A DNA stretch of 64,000 bases from Burkholderia stagnalis (GCF_902830275.1 NZ_CADESW010000016.1:124001-188000), one strand, 5' to 3'. Positions 54,116 to 62,756 are shown, counted from the first letter of the stretch. The notes: generated by a model from the letters alone, not told the origin. Numbers and translations are program-made.

Positions 54116-54748
54116 ATGCAAACCGTTCCCGCCACGGGCCGTGCGGCTGCGTCGCCGCCCGCCCGGCCCATCCACCCGCTGTGGGTGCGCGTGAGCCACT
54201 GGCTCAATGCGCTCGCGGCGCTCGTGATGGTGCTGTCCGGCTGGCGCATCTACGATGCGTCGCCGATCTACCCGCCGTTCGCGTTCCCGCACGGCATCAC
54301 GCTGGGCGGCTGGCTCGGCGGCGCATTGCAATGGCATTTCGCGGCGATGTGGCTGCTCGCCGGCAACGGGCTGTTCTACCTGACGATGGCGCTCGCGACC
54401 GGGCGCATCGCGCGCAAGTTCTTCCCGGTCACGCCGGCGGCCGTGCTGCGCGACCTGGTCGCGGCGCTGCGCGGCAAGCTCGCGCACGACGACCTGAGCG
54501 TCTACAACGCGGTGCAGCGCGTCGCGTACCTGACGGCGATCCTGGATCTCGTCGTGCTGGTGCTGTCCGGCCTCGTGATCTGGAAATCGGTGCAGTTCCC
54601 GCTGCTGCGCACGCTGCTCGGCGGCTACGACAACGCGCGCGTCGTGCATTTCTGGGCGATGTCGGTGCTGGTCGCGTTCTTCGTCGTGCATGTCGCGATG
54701 GCGCTGCTGGTGCCGCGCTCGCTGCTCGCGATGCTGCGCGGGCGCTAG
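54116..54748 (+). CDS. Cytochrome b561-type membrane haem subunit
   Basis: A 210-residue inner-membrane cytochrome with about four to five helices. PIHPLWVRVSHWLNALAALVMVLSGWRIYD carries the first haem-ligand His (VSHWLN), WHFAAMWLLAGNGLFYLTMALATGR the second, and ARVVHFWAMSVLVAFFVVHVAMALLVP the last two. It belongs to the cytochrome b/b6 (NiFe-hydrogenase b-type) superfamily. It is shaped to pass electrons from the quinol pool to the molybdopterin protein encoded 10 bases downstream, as YedZ does for YedY, though YedZ itself is of another fold family. GAAGGAG lies 8 bases before ATG 54116. The Met-rich gene is 190 bases upstream. Confidence 0.87.
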   Translation: MQTVPATGRAAASPPARPIHPLWVRVSHWLNALAALVMVLSGWRIYDASPIYPPFAFPHGITLGGWLGGALQWHFAAMWLLAGNGLFYLTMALATGRIARKFFPVTPAAVLRDLVAALRGKLAHDDLSVYNAVQRVAYLTAILDLVVLVLSGLVIWKSVQFPLLRTLLGGYDNARVVHFWAMSVLVAFFVVHVAMALLVPRSLLAMLRGR

Positions 54749-54758
54749 GGAGATCATC

Positions 54759-55547
54759 ATGTCCGAACCCGAAGACAAGCGCGCCCCGACGCGCTGGACG
54801 CTCGACCGCCAGGCGCTCGCGCTCGACGTGCGCCGCGAGCTCGCGATGCCGTCGCGGCGGCTGTTCAACCGGCGCATCCTGACGCTCGGCGGCCTCGCGA
54901 TGCTGTCCGGCTGCTCGCTGCAGGACGACGCATCCGTGAACACGTTCCTCGAGAAGGTGTCGCGCATGAACGACCGCGTGCAGGCCTGGCTGTTCAGCCC
55001 GGACCGGCTCGCGCCGACCTACACCGAAGCCGACCTGACGCGGCCGTTCCCGTTCAACGCGTACTACGGGATCGACGAGGTGCCGCATGTCGATGCGTCG
55101 ACGTACAAGCTCGTGCTGTCCGGCCGCGTGACCGGTAAGCGCGTGTGGACGCTCGACGAGCTGTACGAGCTGCCGCATGCGGAGCAGATCACGCGGCACA
55201 TCTGCGTCGAAGGGTGGAGCGCAATCGGGCGCTGGGGCGGCACGCCGTTCGGCGCGTTCCTGCGGCGCGCGGGCGCGGACATCCACGCGAAATACGTCGG
55301 TTTCAAATGCGCGGACGATTACTACGAAAGCATCGACATGCCGACCGCGCTGCATCCGCAGACGCTGCTGACCTTCGAGTACGACGGGCAGCGGCTGCCG
55401 GCGGAATTCGGATTCCCGATGAAGCTGCGGATGCCGACCAAGCTCGGCTACAAGAACCCGAAGCACATCATGGAGATCTTCGTGACCGATACGTACCCGG
55501 GCGGGTATTGGGTCGACCAGGGGTACAACTGGTTCGGCGGATCGTAG
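54759..55547 (+). CDS. YedY-like molybdopterin-dependent oxidoreductase
   Basis: A 262-residue protein of the sulfite-oxidase/YedY superfamily. The N-terminus has twin Arg in SRRLFNRRILTLGGLAMLSGC, which fits a Tat signal and a lipobox at the same time. The domain reads GRVTGKRVWTLDELYELPHAEQITRHICVEGWSAIGRWGG; the Cys near residue 149 is the molybdenum ligand of this superfamily. KLRMPTKLGYKNPKHIMEIFV is the conserved C-terminal strand. It is smaller than E. coli YedY/MsrP (334). Reduction of methionine sulfoxide or another oxo-substrate in the periplasm is the likely role. The cytochrome b gene ends 10 bases upstream, so the two form one unit. Confidence 0.9.
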   Translation: MSEPEDKRAPTRWTLDRQALALDVRRELAMPSRRLFNRRILTLGGLAMLSGCSLQDDASVNTFLEKVSRMNDRVQAWLFSPDRLAPTYTEADLTRPFPFNAYYGIDEVPHVDASTYKLVLSGRVTGKRVWTLDELYELPHAEQITRHICVEGWSAIGRWGGTPFGAFLRRAGADIHAKYVGFKCADDYYESIDMPTALHPQTLLTFEYDGQRLPAEFGFPMKLRMPTKLGYKNPKHIMEIFVTDTYPGGYWVDQGYNWFGGS

Positions 55548-56168
55548 GCGCGGCCGCGGCCTCGCCGCCGTGTTGCGCGGCGGGGCCATGCGAAGGCCGG
55601 TCTCGCCGGCGAGCCTGGACACGGAAATCGCGCGCTTCTGCGGTGCGGCCATTGGTTGCGCGCAGCGCTGCCGGCAGGCGGCGGAATTCGCGTCCGGGCC
55701 GATTTCGCGCCTGCTTTCAAGAAGCGCGGTGTCGAGCGGCCGCGCGATCGCGCGCATCCGGCCGAACACACGCGGCCATGTGATGCCGAACAGCTTCGCG
55801 GCCTGAGGCTGGCCCATCCGGAAAGAAGCCGTCCCGCCGAACCGTCCGCCGATCGCATTCAGTCAGGCGCGCAAGCGGCTTTCGACGCTGTGCCGTGGGC
55901 GTCGCGTCGGGAAGCTGACGAAATTCGTACATGTCTCATTGTTCGCGCATCGTGGGGAATCTAGCATTGGCTCTGCGATTGCGACACGTTCGCACTAGCT
56001 GCCAGTGCCGCGCTCATTGCCGCGGCATGCGTCGATCAATCCGCATCGGCGTGCAGCGGAGCCCATCTCATTTTTCTGCATTGCGAATTGAAGGCCAGGC
56101 ATGCATGTCCGGCCGGCTGGTTCGTGCGCGGGTTCCCTCTCGAACTGTTACGTGGAGAATCATCGAAC
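55548..56168. other. 621-bp stretch with no intact gene
   Basis: No convincing complete gene was found here. Short frames on both strands lack ribosome sites and codon bias. The base composition of 55900-56168 is clearly less GC-rich than the neighbours. The only recognisable trace is the HTH remnant at 55722-55829. The end of the stretch should hold the promoter of the metalloprotease gene, but I could not define it. Confidence 0.6.
55722..55829 (-). pseudogene. Remnant of an XRE/HigA-like antitoxin HTH
   Basis: The minus strand encodes FRMGQPQAAKLFGITWPRVF followed by GRMRAIARPLDTALLES. This resembles the core of the HTH found in HigA-type antitoxins (…LTQAEAAKLLGVTQPRVSDLLRG…, then …SLDTLV). 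Reading back from the GGCCAG codons, the frame meets a TGA about 12 codons upstream of the Met, and the N-terminal part of such proteins is absent. No toxin gene (HigB or RelE-like) was seen. This is probably a decayed fragment of a once-mobile toxin-antitoxin locus. Confidence 0.35.
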
Positions 56169-57998
56169 ATGAGTCTTGTCATATTCCGCCGTCGTTGGTC
56201 GTTCACTTTGCTCTGCGTGGTCACGGGTATGACGTTGTCGGCCTGCGGAGGGGACGACTCCGGCGCACCCGCTGTCGTCGCGCAGGAAAGGGAGGCGCAG
56301 CAGGGGCACGAGGTCATTGCGGATACCGTCGCGGTGTCCGACGAGCCAGGGGCGCCTTCGGATCCGGCGTTTTCGCAGCAGCCCGAGCCGCCGGAGGTCG
56401 ACGGACCGCCACTGGCGCCGGCGCCGGATCTGCCCGAAGCGCCCGCACCGATCGTGCCGCCTGCACCGATCGAACCACCTGCACCGATCGAACCACCTGC
56501 ACCGATCGTGCCGCCCGCACCGATCGAACCTGCACCGATCGAACCGCCGCCTGATCCACCCGCACCACTCGACACGAGCCTCGAGATCAGGAACCTGGCA
56601 ACCGGTAAAAATCTCTGCCTGGCGGTTTCGACGAGCAACGGCACATATGTCGGATTCCAGTCGTGCTCGGGCGCGGACGCGCAGCGCTGGCGCATGGAGC
56701 GGGCCGCGAGCGGCTATTTCAAGGTGAAGAACGTGTTCACCGAATCGCAGGGCAGGGACGTCTGTCTGCGCGCGGCCCCGTGGAAACCGGGCACGGTCAA
56801 TATGTGGCCGTGCGACGGCACCGATTTCCCGACGACGCGGCTGTGGCGCGCGGACGTTGACGCGAATGGCTCGTTCACGATGCAGAACAAGCACTGGTCG
56901 GATGTCGGCGGAGGCGCTTCGCTGCAATCGACGGACCGCACGCTCGCGATGCTGCCGGCCGTCGACCAGCCTGCCGCGCGCTGGACCTACGACGGCGAAT
57001 TGCCGTCGCCGATGCGAATCGTGACGGGCAATCGCCGGGTGCTGCTGATGTCGGCGCATTTCACCGGCCAGACGGCGAATCCTGCCGAGCCGGTCCGCAA
57101 GGCAGTCTTCGGCGACGGTGCGGATTTCGCTTCGCTCGCGCACTATGTCGGATTGGCGTCGCGGGGCAAACTGACGCTCGGTGGCACGATGCTCGCGAAC
57201 GTCGATCTCGGCGCGTTTCCGGCCGGATGCAATTCGGGCGCCATCCTCGGTCAGGCGCGGGCTGCCGCGCAAGCGCGCGGCGTCGATCCCGGCGCGTACG
57301 ACTATCTGTTCGTCGACTTCCCGCGTTCCAGCGAATGCAAATTCGCCGGACTGGCGGCGCGGCCGGGGCAATGGATTCTGTCGAACGGTTCCGGCCACGC
57401 GTACTGGATGTGGGCGCACGAATTCGGTCACGGGCTCGGCGCGGGGCATCCCGATTCGCTGCGGAATTGCCCGGTCGAGGGCGGCACGGTCATGCTCGGC
57501 GCAGGCTGCGCGACGGGCGGCATCGACGATCCGGCCGACCCGGTGGGCGGCGGCGGCCGGCGCATGTATCCCGTCGATTACCAGCTGTTCGCCGGGTGGC
57601 TCGACGAGACGGACGTGCCGCTGCTCCTGAAGCCGGGCACCTACCGCCTTGCTCCGCTCTGGAGTGCGCTGCCGGGCAAGCAGGGCTATCGCCTGCCGCG
57701 CGGCGATGGCTCCTACCTGGTGCTCGAGTTCCGTCGACCGCGGGGGGCGAAGGGCACGTACGAAGACTGGCCCGATACGTCGCCGTTCGCCAACGGCGTA
57801 GCCGTGCGGATCGTCCGCTATCCGGGCGGCAGCATTCAGAACACGCTCGTCGACGCGACGCCGGACAGCAAGGACGGCATGAAGGACGCGCCGTTGATGC
57901 CCGGCAAGTCGCTCGTCGACACGGTGTCCGGGCGGCGCATCACCGTGCTGTCGGCCGATGACAGCGGCGCTGTGATGCAGGTCGAGGCGGTCCGCTGA
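56169..57998 (+). CDS. Secreted lipoprotein zinc metalloprotease with ricin-like domain
   Basis: A 609-residue exported protein. The signal FTLLCVVTGMTLSAC has lipobox LSAC. An acidic linker and a Pro-rich repeat (about 92-135, PAPIEPPAPIEPPAPIVP) follow. Residues about 136-275 look like a beta-trefoil lectin: SLEIRNLATGKNLCLAVSTSNG, GADAQRWRMERA and GRDVCLRAAPWKPGTVNMWPCDG give QxW-like repeats. The catalytic region (about 280-600) has HEFGHGLGAGHPD (H417, E418, H421, H427), the HExxHxxGxxH zinc motif of metzincin-like enzymes. I read it as near the gametolysin/M11 or M6 groups, with moderate confidence. It is preceded by a GC-poor stretch, suggesting transfer. ATG 56169 has a GTGGAGA site. 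Confidence 0.85.
   Translation: MSLVIFRRRWSFTLLCVVTGMTLSACGGDDSGAPAVVAQEREAQQGHEVIADTVAVSDEPGAPSDPAFSQQPEPPEVDGPPLAPAPDLPEAPAPIVPPAPIEPPAPIEPPAPIVPPAPIEPAPIEPPPDPPAPLDTSLEIRNLATGKNLCLAVSTSNGTYVGFQSCSGADAQRWRMERAASGYFKVKNVFTESQGRDVCLRAAPWKPGTVNMWPCDGTDFPTTRLWRADVDANGSFTMQNKHWSDVGGGASLQSTDRTLAMLPAVDQPAARWTYDGELPSPMRIVTGNRRVLLMSAHFTGQTANPAEPVRKAVFGDGADFASLAHYVGLASRGKLTLGGTMLANVDLGAFPAGCNSGAILGQARAAAQARGVDPGAYDYLFVDFPRSSECKFAGLAARPGQWILSNGSGHAYWMWAHEFGHGLGAGHPDSLRNCPVEGGTVMLGAGCATGGIDDPADPVGGGGRRMYPVDYQLFAGWLDETDVPLLLKPGTYRLAPLWSALPGKQGYRLPRGDGSYLVLEFRRPRGAKGTYEDWPDTSPFANGVAVRIVRYPGGSIQNTLVDATPDSKDGMKDAPLMPGKSLVDTVSGRRITVLSADDSGAVMQVEAVR
56445..56549 (+). repeat. Six-unit 18-bp tandem repeat encoding the Pro-rich linker
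   Basis: Units GCACCGATCGWRCCRCCY start at 56445, 56463, 56481, 56499, 56517 (15 bp) and 56532, each encoding APIEPP or a close variant. Units 2 and 3 are identical, which points to recent slippage. All lengths are multiples of three, so copy-number changes keep the frame. Confidence 0.8.
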
Positions 57999-58132
57999 CT
58001 GCGCGCCGTACCAGCCCCGGGAGGCGGGACGAGCGCAGGCGCCCGGCCGGGTGTCGCGCCGAAACGTCAGTCGGCAACCTTTCAGGCAGGACGCCCGCTT
58101 CCTTTCGAATCCTTGATGCCATAATGCCAGGC

Positions 58133-58165
58133 GTGCGCAGCCGCAGCGGTTGCGCACCTTTTTTT
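58133..58165 (+). terminator. Intrinsic terminator after the metalloprotease gene
   Basis: GTGCGCAGCCG pairs with CGGTTGCGCAC (one G-T wobble) around CAG, then one C and seven T (58159-58165). It lies 135 bases after the stop codon. The 328-bp gap that contains it shows no gene. Confidence 0.85.
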
Positions 58166-58326
58166 GTCCCTCTGCCGCCGGCCCCGCCGGTTTACTTCGT
58201 CGCCGTTCGCACTGTCATGTCGTTCCGCACGTTTGCCTCCGCCGCCCTGGCCCCGTCCGGGCCGTTTGCCGGTTGTTCCGGCGTCTTTCTGCGAGGCACG
58301 CGGCGCGCCGCGCGGGCAGGCTGACG

Positions 58327-59400
58327 ATGGGCCCGCTCGACCGACTCCTCGATTTCTTCACGCGTCATCCGCTGCGCCTGCCGCAAAGCCGCGGCGGGCG
58401 CGTCGCGCTGGCGCTCGTGTTCATCTACTTCGTGTGGGGCTCGACCTATCTCGGGCTGCACGTCGCGCTGCAGTCGTTCCCGCCGCTGCTGCTGTCCGGG
58501 CTGCGCAACCTGCTCGGCGGGATCGGGCTGTTCGTCTTCGCGCTGCGCCGCAAGCCGCAGTGGCCGACGCTCGTCGAGATCCGCAATTCGGCGATCGTCG
58601 GCACGATGCTGGTCGCGCTGTCGTCCGGGACGATCGCGCTCGGGATGCGCACCGTCAGCAGCGGCTCGGCCGCGGTGATGGTCGCCACCGTGCCGCTGTT
58701 CGCGACCGTGATCGCGGCGGTGGCCGGCCGGCCGGTGACGAAGGGCGAGTGGGCGGCGGTCGCGCTCGGGATGGTCGGCATCGTCGTGCTGAACTCGGGC
58801 GGCGCGGCCGCCGCGAACTCGGCGCTCGGCACGATCTCCGTGCTGGCCGGCGCGCTGTTCTGGGCGGGCGGCGCGCATCTCGCAACGCGCCTCAAGCTGC
58901 CGTCGGACCTGTTCCTGTCGACGTCGCTGCAGATCGGCCTGGGCGGCCTGATGTCGACGTTCGCCGCGTTCATGCTCGGCGAGCGCATCGAGCAATTCGC
59001 GGTGCTGCCGGTGCTCGCGTTCGTGTACCTGATGGTGTTCTGCACGATGGCCGCGTATGTCGCGTACGGCTACCTGATTCGCCACACGAGCCCGATCATT
59101 TCCAGCAGCTGCATGTACGTGAACCCGATCGTCGCGGTCGCGCTCGGCGCGCTGTTCCTCGGCGAGCCGGTGACGATGGCGACCGTGATCGCGACGCTCG
59201 CGATCCTCGGCAGCGTCGGGCTGTCGTTCGTGTTCGATCCGGCCCGCAAGCGCGCGTCGCAAGCGGCTGCCGCGAGCGCACCGGCGCCTGCACCGGCACC
59301 GGCATCCGCGTCCGCACCCGCACCCGCACCCGCATCGACGCCAGGGCCGGGGTCGGTGCCCGCGTCAGCCCCCGCATCCCCGGCCTCCGACGATCTGTAA
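58327..59400 (+). CDS. EamA/DMT exporter, YedA-like
   Basis: A 357-residue inner-membrane protein with ten helices in two EamA repeats. RVALALVFIYFVWGSTYLGLHVALQSFPPLLLSGLRNLLGGIGLFVFALRR opens the first repeat, and MAAYVAYGYLIRHTSPIISSSCMYVNPIVAVALGALFLGEPVTMATVIATLAILGSVGLSFV closes the second; the wording is close to E. coli YedA. The C-terminal 55 residues are an unusual Ala/Pro/Ser tail (ASAPAPAPAPASASAPAPAP) that is surely unstructured, and its DNA is a low-complexity repeat. ATG 58327 (MGPLDRLLDFFTRHP) is the chosen start. Substrate unknown. It converges with the MFS gene, 19 bases between stops. Confidence 0.85.
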   Translation: MGPLDRLLDFFTRHPLRLPQSRGGRVALALVFIYFVWGSTYLGLHVALQSFPPLLLSGLRNLLGGIGLFVFALRRKPQWPTLVEIRNSAIVGTMLVALSSGTIALGMRTVSSGSAAVMVATVPLFATVIAAVAGRPVTKGEWAAVALGMVGIVVLNSGGAAAANSALGTISVLAGALFWAGGAHLATRLKLPSDLFLSTSLQIGLGGLMSTFAAFMLGERIEQFAVLPVLAFVYLMVFCTMAAYVAYGYLIRHTSPIISSSCMYVNPIVAVALGALFLGEPVTMATVIATLAILGSVGLSFVFDPARKRASQAAAASAPAPAPAPASASAPAPAPASTPGPGSVPASAPASPASDDL

Positions 59401-59419
59401 CGCCGACGCGCGCGGCGCG

Positions 59420-60625
59420 TCAGCCGCCGTGCCGGCCGCCGCGGTGGTGGAACCCGCCCGCGAGCGCGGCGAACAGCAGCCCCGCTGCGCACATGCCGGT
59501 CCAGCCGAACGCGCGCCACGCGAGCACGCCGGCCGACGAGCCGAGCGCGCCGCCGATGAAATAGCACACCATGTACACCGTGTTGACGCGGCTGCGCGCG
59601 TCGGGCTTCAGCGCGTAGATGCGCGACTGGTTCGAGATCTGCGCGGCCTGTACGCCGACGTCGAGCACGATCACGCCGATCACGAGCCCCGCGATGCTCG
59701 CGCCCGACAGCGCGAAGATCACGAACGACGCCGCGACCAGCGCGATCGCGAGCGAGATGATCGCGCGCGGCCCGCGCGCGTCGGCGAAGCGCCCCGCATA
59801 CGGCGCGGCGAGCGCGCCGGCCGCGCCGACGATGCCGAACAGGCCGGCCGCCTGCGGCCCGAGATGAAACGGGGCGCCCGCGAGCAGCAGCGTCAGCACC
59901 GGCCAGAACGCGCTGAACGCCGCGAAGATCGCCGCACCCGTCAGCGACGCGTCGCGCAGCCCGCGCAATTCCACCGCGAGATGCCACATCGAGCCGAGCA
60001 GCTTGCCGTACGGCAGCGTCGACGTCGGCGAGCTGCGCGGCAGGCGCAGCACGATCACCGCGGCGAGTGCGACGAGCGCCGCGACCGACGCGCCGAACAC
60101 CGCGCGCCAGCCGAAGTATTCGGCGACGAAGCCGGCCGCCGTGCGCGCAAGCAGGATGCCGATCAGCAGGCCGCTCATCACGGTGCCGACCGCCTGCCCG
60201 CGCGCGGCGGGCGGCGCGATTTCGGCGGCGAACGGCACCGCCTGCTGCGCGATGGTCGCGAGCACGCCGATCGCCAGGCTCGCGGCGGCGAGCACCGCGA
60301 TCGACGGCGCGGTGGCCGCCGCGATCAGCGCGGCCGACAGGCCGGCGATCTGCAGCAGGATCAGCGTGCGGCGGTCGAAGCGGTCGCCGAGCGGCGCGAG
60401 CAGGAACATCCCGGCCGCGTAGCCGAGCTGGGTCGCGGTCGGCACGGCGCCGATCCACGACGCGTGGCCCGGAAACGACGCGCGGAAGCTGTCGAGGAGC
60501 GGCTGGTTGTAGTAGATGTTCGCGACCGACACGCCCGCGATCGTCGCGAGCAGCAACAGCAGGCTGCGCGAGTAGTGCGGCGACGCGGTGCCGTGGGTCG
60601 GATGATCGGGGGCGATGGAGGACAT
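59420..60625 (-). CDS. MFS transporter, YgaY-like
   Basis: A 401-residue major-facilitator protein with twelve helices. LLLLLATIAGVSVANIYYNQPLLDSFRASFPGHASWIGAVPTATQLGYAAGMFLLAPLGDRFDRRTLILLQ is the first half's signature, with the MFS loop motif GDRFDRRTLI. NQSRIYALKPDARSRVNTVYMVCYFIGGALGSSAG is typical of the YgaY subgroup, putative exporters of small metabolites. ATG 60625 (MSSIAPDHPTHG) is chosen because GGCGATGGAGGAC is its natural context; the long extension to 61384 runs antisense to the phosphodiesterase gene. It ends in HHRGGRHGG. No regulator or partner is near. Confidence 0.87.
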   Translation of the reverse strand: MSSIAPDHPTHGTASPHYSRSLLLLLATIAGVSVANIYYNQPLLDSFRASFPGHASWIGAVPTATQLGYAAGMFLLAPLGDRFDRRTLILLQIAGLSAALIAAATAPSIAVLAAASLAIGVLATIAQQAVPFAAEIAPPAARGQAVGTVMSGLLIGILLARTAAGFVAEYFGWRAVFGASVAALVALAAVIVLRLPRSSPTSTLPYGKLLGSMWHLAVELRGLRDASLTGAAIFAAFSAFWPVLTLLLAGAPFHLGPQAAGLFGIVGAAGALAAPYAGRFADARGPRAIISLAIALVAASFVIFALSGASIAGLVIGVIVLDVGVQAAQISNQSRIYALKPDARSRVNTVYMVCYFIGGALGSSAGVLAWRAFGWTGMCAAGLLFAALAGGFHHRGGRHGG

Positions 60626-60846
60626 GGCGATACGGAGCGCTCGGGTGTGACGTGACCCGCGCGGCGCGGCGGCTGGCGGCGGCGCGCGCCGGGCATCGGG
60701 CGGGGGAGCCGATGATACCGGAGCCGTGCGAAACGTGCCGGCGATGGCCGGGCCTGGCGGGAGGCGGGCGCCGCCCCGGCGGAGCCGTCGCGGCATGCGC
60801 CGCGGCAACGGCCGCCGCGGCGCCGGAAAGGCCGCCAAGGCGGCGC

Positions 60847-61677
60847 TCAGTCGACGAGTTCGCCCGTCGGTTCGTAGAACGGATACGGGCCGTCGCCCTC
60901 GTCGACATACACGTGATGCGTGACCATGCCCGTTTCGGGCGTGTAGCGATGCACGGCGAACGCGGGCGGCTCGAGCCGGAACGCCGACGGCGCGCCGTCG
61001 CGCAGGTCGAACGCGACCTGGTGCGCGGGCGCCGGCACCGCCGACGCGATCGTGCCGCCGAAGCGCGCGAACATCGTCCGGTGCACGTGGCCGCACAGCA
61101 CGCGCTCGACGTTCGGATGGCCGCGCAGCAGCGCGTCGAGCTTCGCGGCGGCGGCGGGCGCGAGCCGCAGCGCATCCATGTGGCCGATCCCCGACGCGAA
61201 CGGCGGGTGATGCAGCGCGACGATCACGGGCCGTGCGCGCGCGGCGTCGAGCTGGGCCGCGAGCCATGCGAGGCGCGCGTCGCACAGGTCGCCGACGCTC
61301 GTGCCGGGCACCTGCGAATCGAGCGCGAGCACGCGCACCGCGCCGACGTCGAACGCATACTGCACGAACTCGCCGTCCCGCCATTCGGCCCGCTCGGCGA
61401 ACGCGCGGCGCAGCGCCGCGCGATCGTCGTGATTGCCGACCATCAGGAAGTACGGAATCTCGAGCGGCGCGAGCAGCGCGCGCAGATGGCGGTATTCGTC
61501 GTCATGGCCGAAATCGGTCAGGTCGCCGGTGAAGAGCACCGCGTCGGGGCGCGGCTCGAGCGCGTTCAGGCGCGCGATGCAGCGCGCGAGCGCGGCGGCG
61601 GTGTCGACGCGCCGGTACGCCAGCATGCCCGGCCGTTTGATATGCAGATCGCTGATGTGTGCAAGCAGCATCGTCAT
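60847..61677 (-). CDS. Calcineurin-like metallophosphodiesterase, CpdA/GpdQ type
   Basis: A 276-residue metallophosphoesterase. The metal-binding blocks are complete: AHISDLHIKRPG (D-x-H), FTGDLTDFGHDDEY (GD), LMVGNHDDRAALR (GNHD), VIVALHHPPF (H) and CGHVHRTMF (GHxH). Members hydrolyse cyclic nucleotides or glycerophosphodiesters. It is the last gene of the minus-strand ABC transporter unit, 36 bases after the ATPase stop, so a phosphodiester or phosphonate ester brought in by that importer is the probable substrate. Its fold is cytoplasmic (no signal peptide). ATG 61677 starts MTMLLAHISD. Confidence 0.88.
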   Translation of the reverse strand: MTMLLAHISDLHIKRPGMLAYRRVDTAAALARCIARLNALEPRPDAVLFTGDLTDFGHDDEYRHLRALLAPLEIPYFLMVGNHDDRAALRRAFAERAEWRDGEFVQYAFDVGAVRVLALDSQVPGTSVGDLCDARLAWLAAQLDAARARPVIVALHHPPFASGIGHMDALRLAPAAAAKLDALLRGHPNVERVLCGHVHRTMFARFGGTIASAVPAPAHQVAFDLRDGAPSAFRLEPPAFAVHRYTPETGMVTHHVYVDEGDGPYPFYEPTGELVD

Positions 61678-61713
61678 TCCTCGGATCGTCTGGTTATCGT
61701 GGGGGAGAGGGTG

Positions 61714-62745
61714 TCACGCGGCGAGCGCGATCAGCCCCTCGGGCGCGACCGTGATGCCGACCGCCGTGCCTCGCGCGAGCTCGACGCGGCCCGGCACGTC
61801 GATCACGAGCGCGTCGGGCGCCGCATGCTCGATCGTGAGCCGGGTGCGCTCGCCGAGGAACGCGCATGCGCCGATCGCGCCGCGCAACGGCGCATGCGCC
61901 GGATCGGCGAGCTGCGCATCCTCGGGCCGGAAGAACCATTCGTCGGCGGCGTGCGGCGTGGCGATCGCGCCGCCCGTCGTCACGAGCGCACCGTTCTTCC
62001 ATTCTCCCGCAAGGCGGTTCAGCGTGCCGATGAACTGCGCGACCGCGCGGTTCGCGGGCCGGTAGTAGATGTCGCGCGGCGTGCCGATCTGCTCGATGCG
62101 GCCCGCGCTCATCACGACGATGCGGTCGCCGAGCTCCATCGCCTCGGCCTGGTCGTGCGTCACGTAGACGGTCGTCACGCCCAGCTCGCGCAGCAGTGCG
62201 TTCATCTCGCGGCGCAGCGCGTCGCGCAGCTTCGCGTCGAGCGCGGTGAGCGGCTCGTCGAGCAGCAGCACGCGCGGCCGCACCGCGAGCGCGCGCGCCA
62301 GCGCGACCCGCTGGCGCTGGCCGCCGGACAGCTGGTCGATCGGCTTGTCCGCGTGCGCGTCGAGCCGCATCATCGCGAGCAGGTCGTCCACGCGCTCGCG
62401 CAGCACGCGCAGCTCGGTCTTGCGGATCTTCAGCCCGTAGCCGACGTTGCCGCGCACCGTCAGGTTCGGAAACAGCGCGTAGTTCTGGAACACCATGCCG
62501 ACCTGGCGGCGCTCGATCGGCAGCGCGGTGACGTCGTCGCCGCCGAACGCGATCGTGCCGCCGGCGTCCGGCGTGTCGAGGCCCGCGATCAGGCGCAGCG
62601 TCGTGGTCTTGCCGCAGCCCGACGGGCCGAGCAGCACGAGCGTCTCGCCCGCGCCGATCGACAGGTCGAGCGGCTCGAGCACGCGGGTGCCGCGGAACGT
62701 CTTCGCGCAGCGGGTCAGGGTGATCGGAATGGAATCGAGTTTCAT
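61714..62745 (-). CDS. ABC transporter ATP-binding protein, phosphonate/2-AEP type
   Basis: A 343-residue ABC ATPase of the spermidine/putrescine-iron-2-aminoethylphosphonate (CUT1-like) class. Walker A is GPSGCGKTTT (about 40-49), QNYALFPNLTVRGNVGYGL follows, the signature is LSGGQRQRVALARALA, Walker B is VLLLDEPLTALDAKLRD, and the switch is VTHDQAEAMELGDRIVV. The C-terminal TOBE domain is present (about 250-343), as in PhnT. It is between the permease genes and the phosphodiesterase gene on the minus strand, with 11 bases to the permease stop. The cargo is inferred from the neighbour enzyme and not visible in this protein. Confidence 0.85.
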   Translation of the reverse strand: MKLDSIPITLTRCAKTFRGTRVLEPLDLSIGAGETLVLLGPSGCGKTTTLRLIAGLDTPDAGGTIAFGGDDVTALPIERRQVGMVFQNYALFPNLTVRGNVGYGLKIRKTELRVLRERVDDLLAMMRLDAHADKPIDQLSGGQRQRVALARALAVRPRVLLLDEPLTALDAKLRDALRREMNALLRELGVTTVYVTHDQAEAMELGDRIVVMSAGRIEQIGTPRDIYYRPANRAVAQFIGTLNRLAGEWKNGALVTTGGAIATPHAADEWFFRPEDAQLADPAHAPLRGAIGACAFLGERTRLTIEHAAPDALVIDVPGRVELARGTAVGITVAPEGLIALAA

Positions 62746-62756
62746 GTGAGCTTTGG

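Noticed and set aside
55570..55806. 78-codon plus-strand frame downstream of the molybdoenzyme gene
   Set aside because: No ribosome site, no recognisable domain, and it overlaps the antisense HTH remnant that has better family resemblance.
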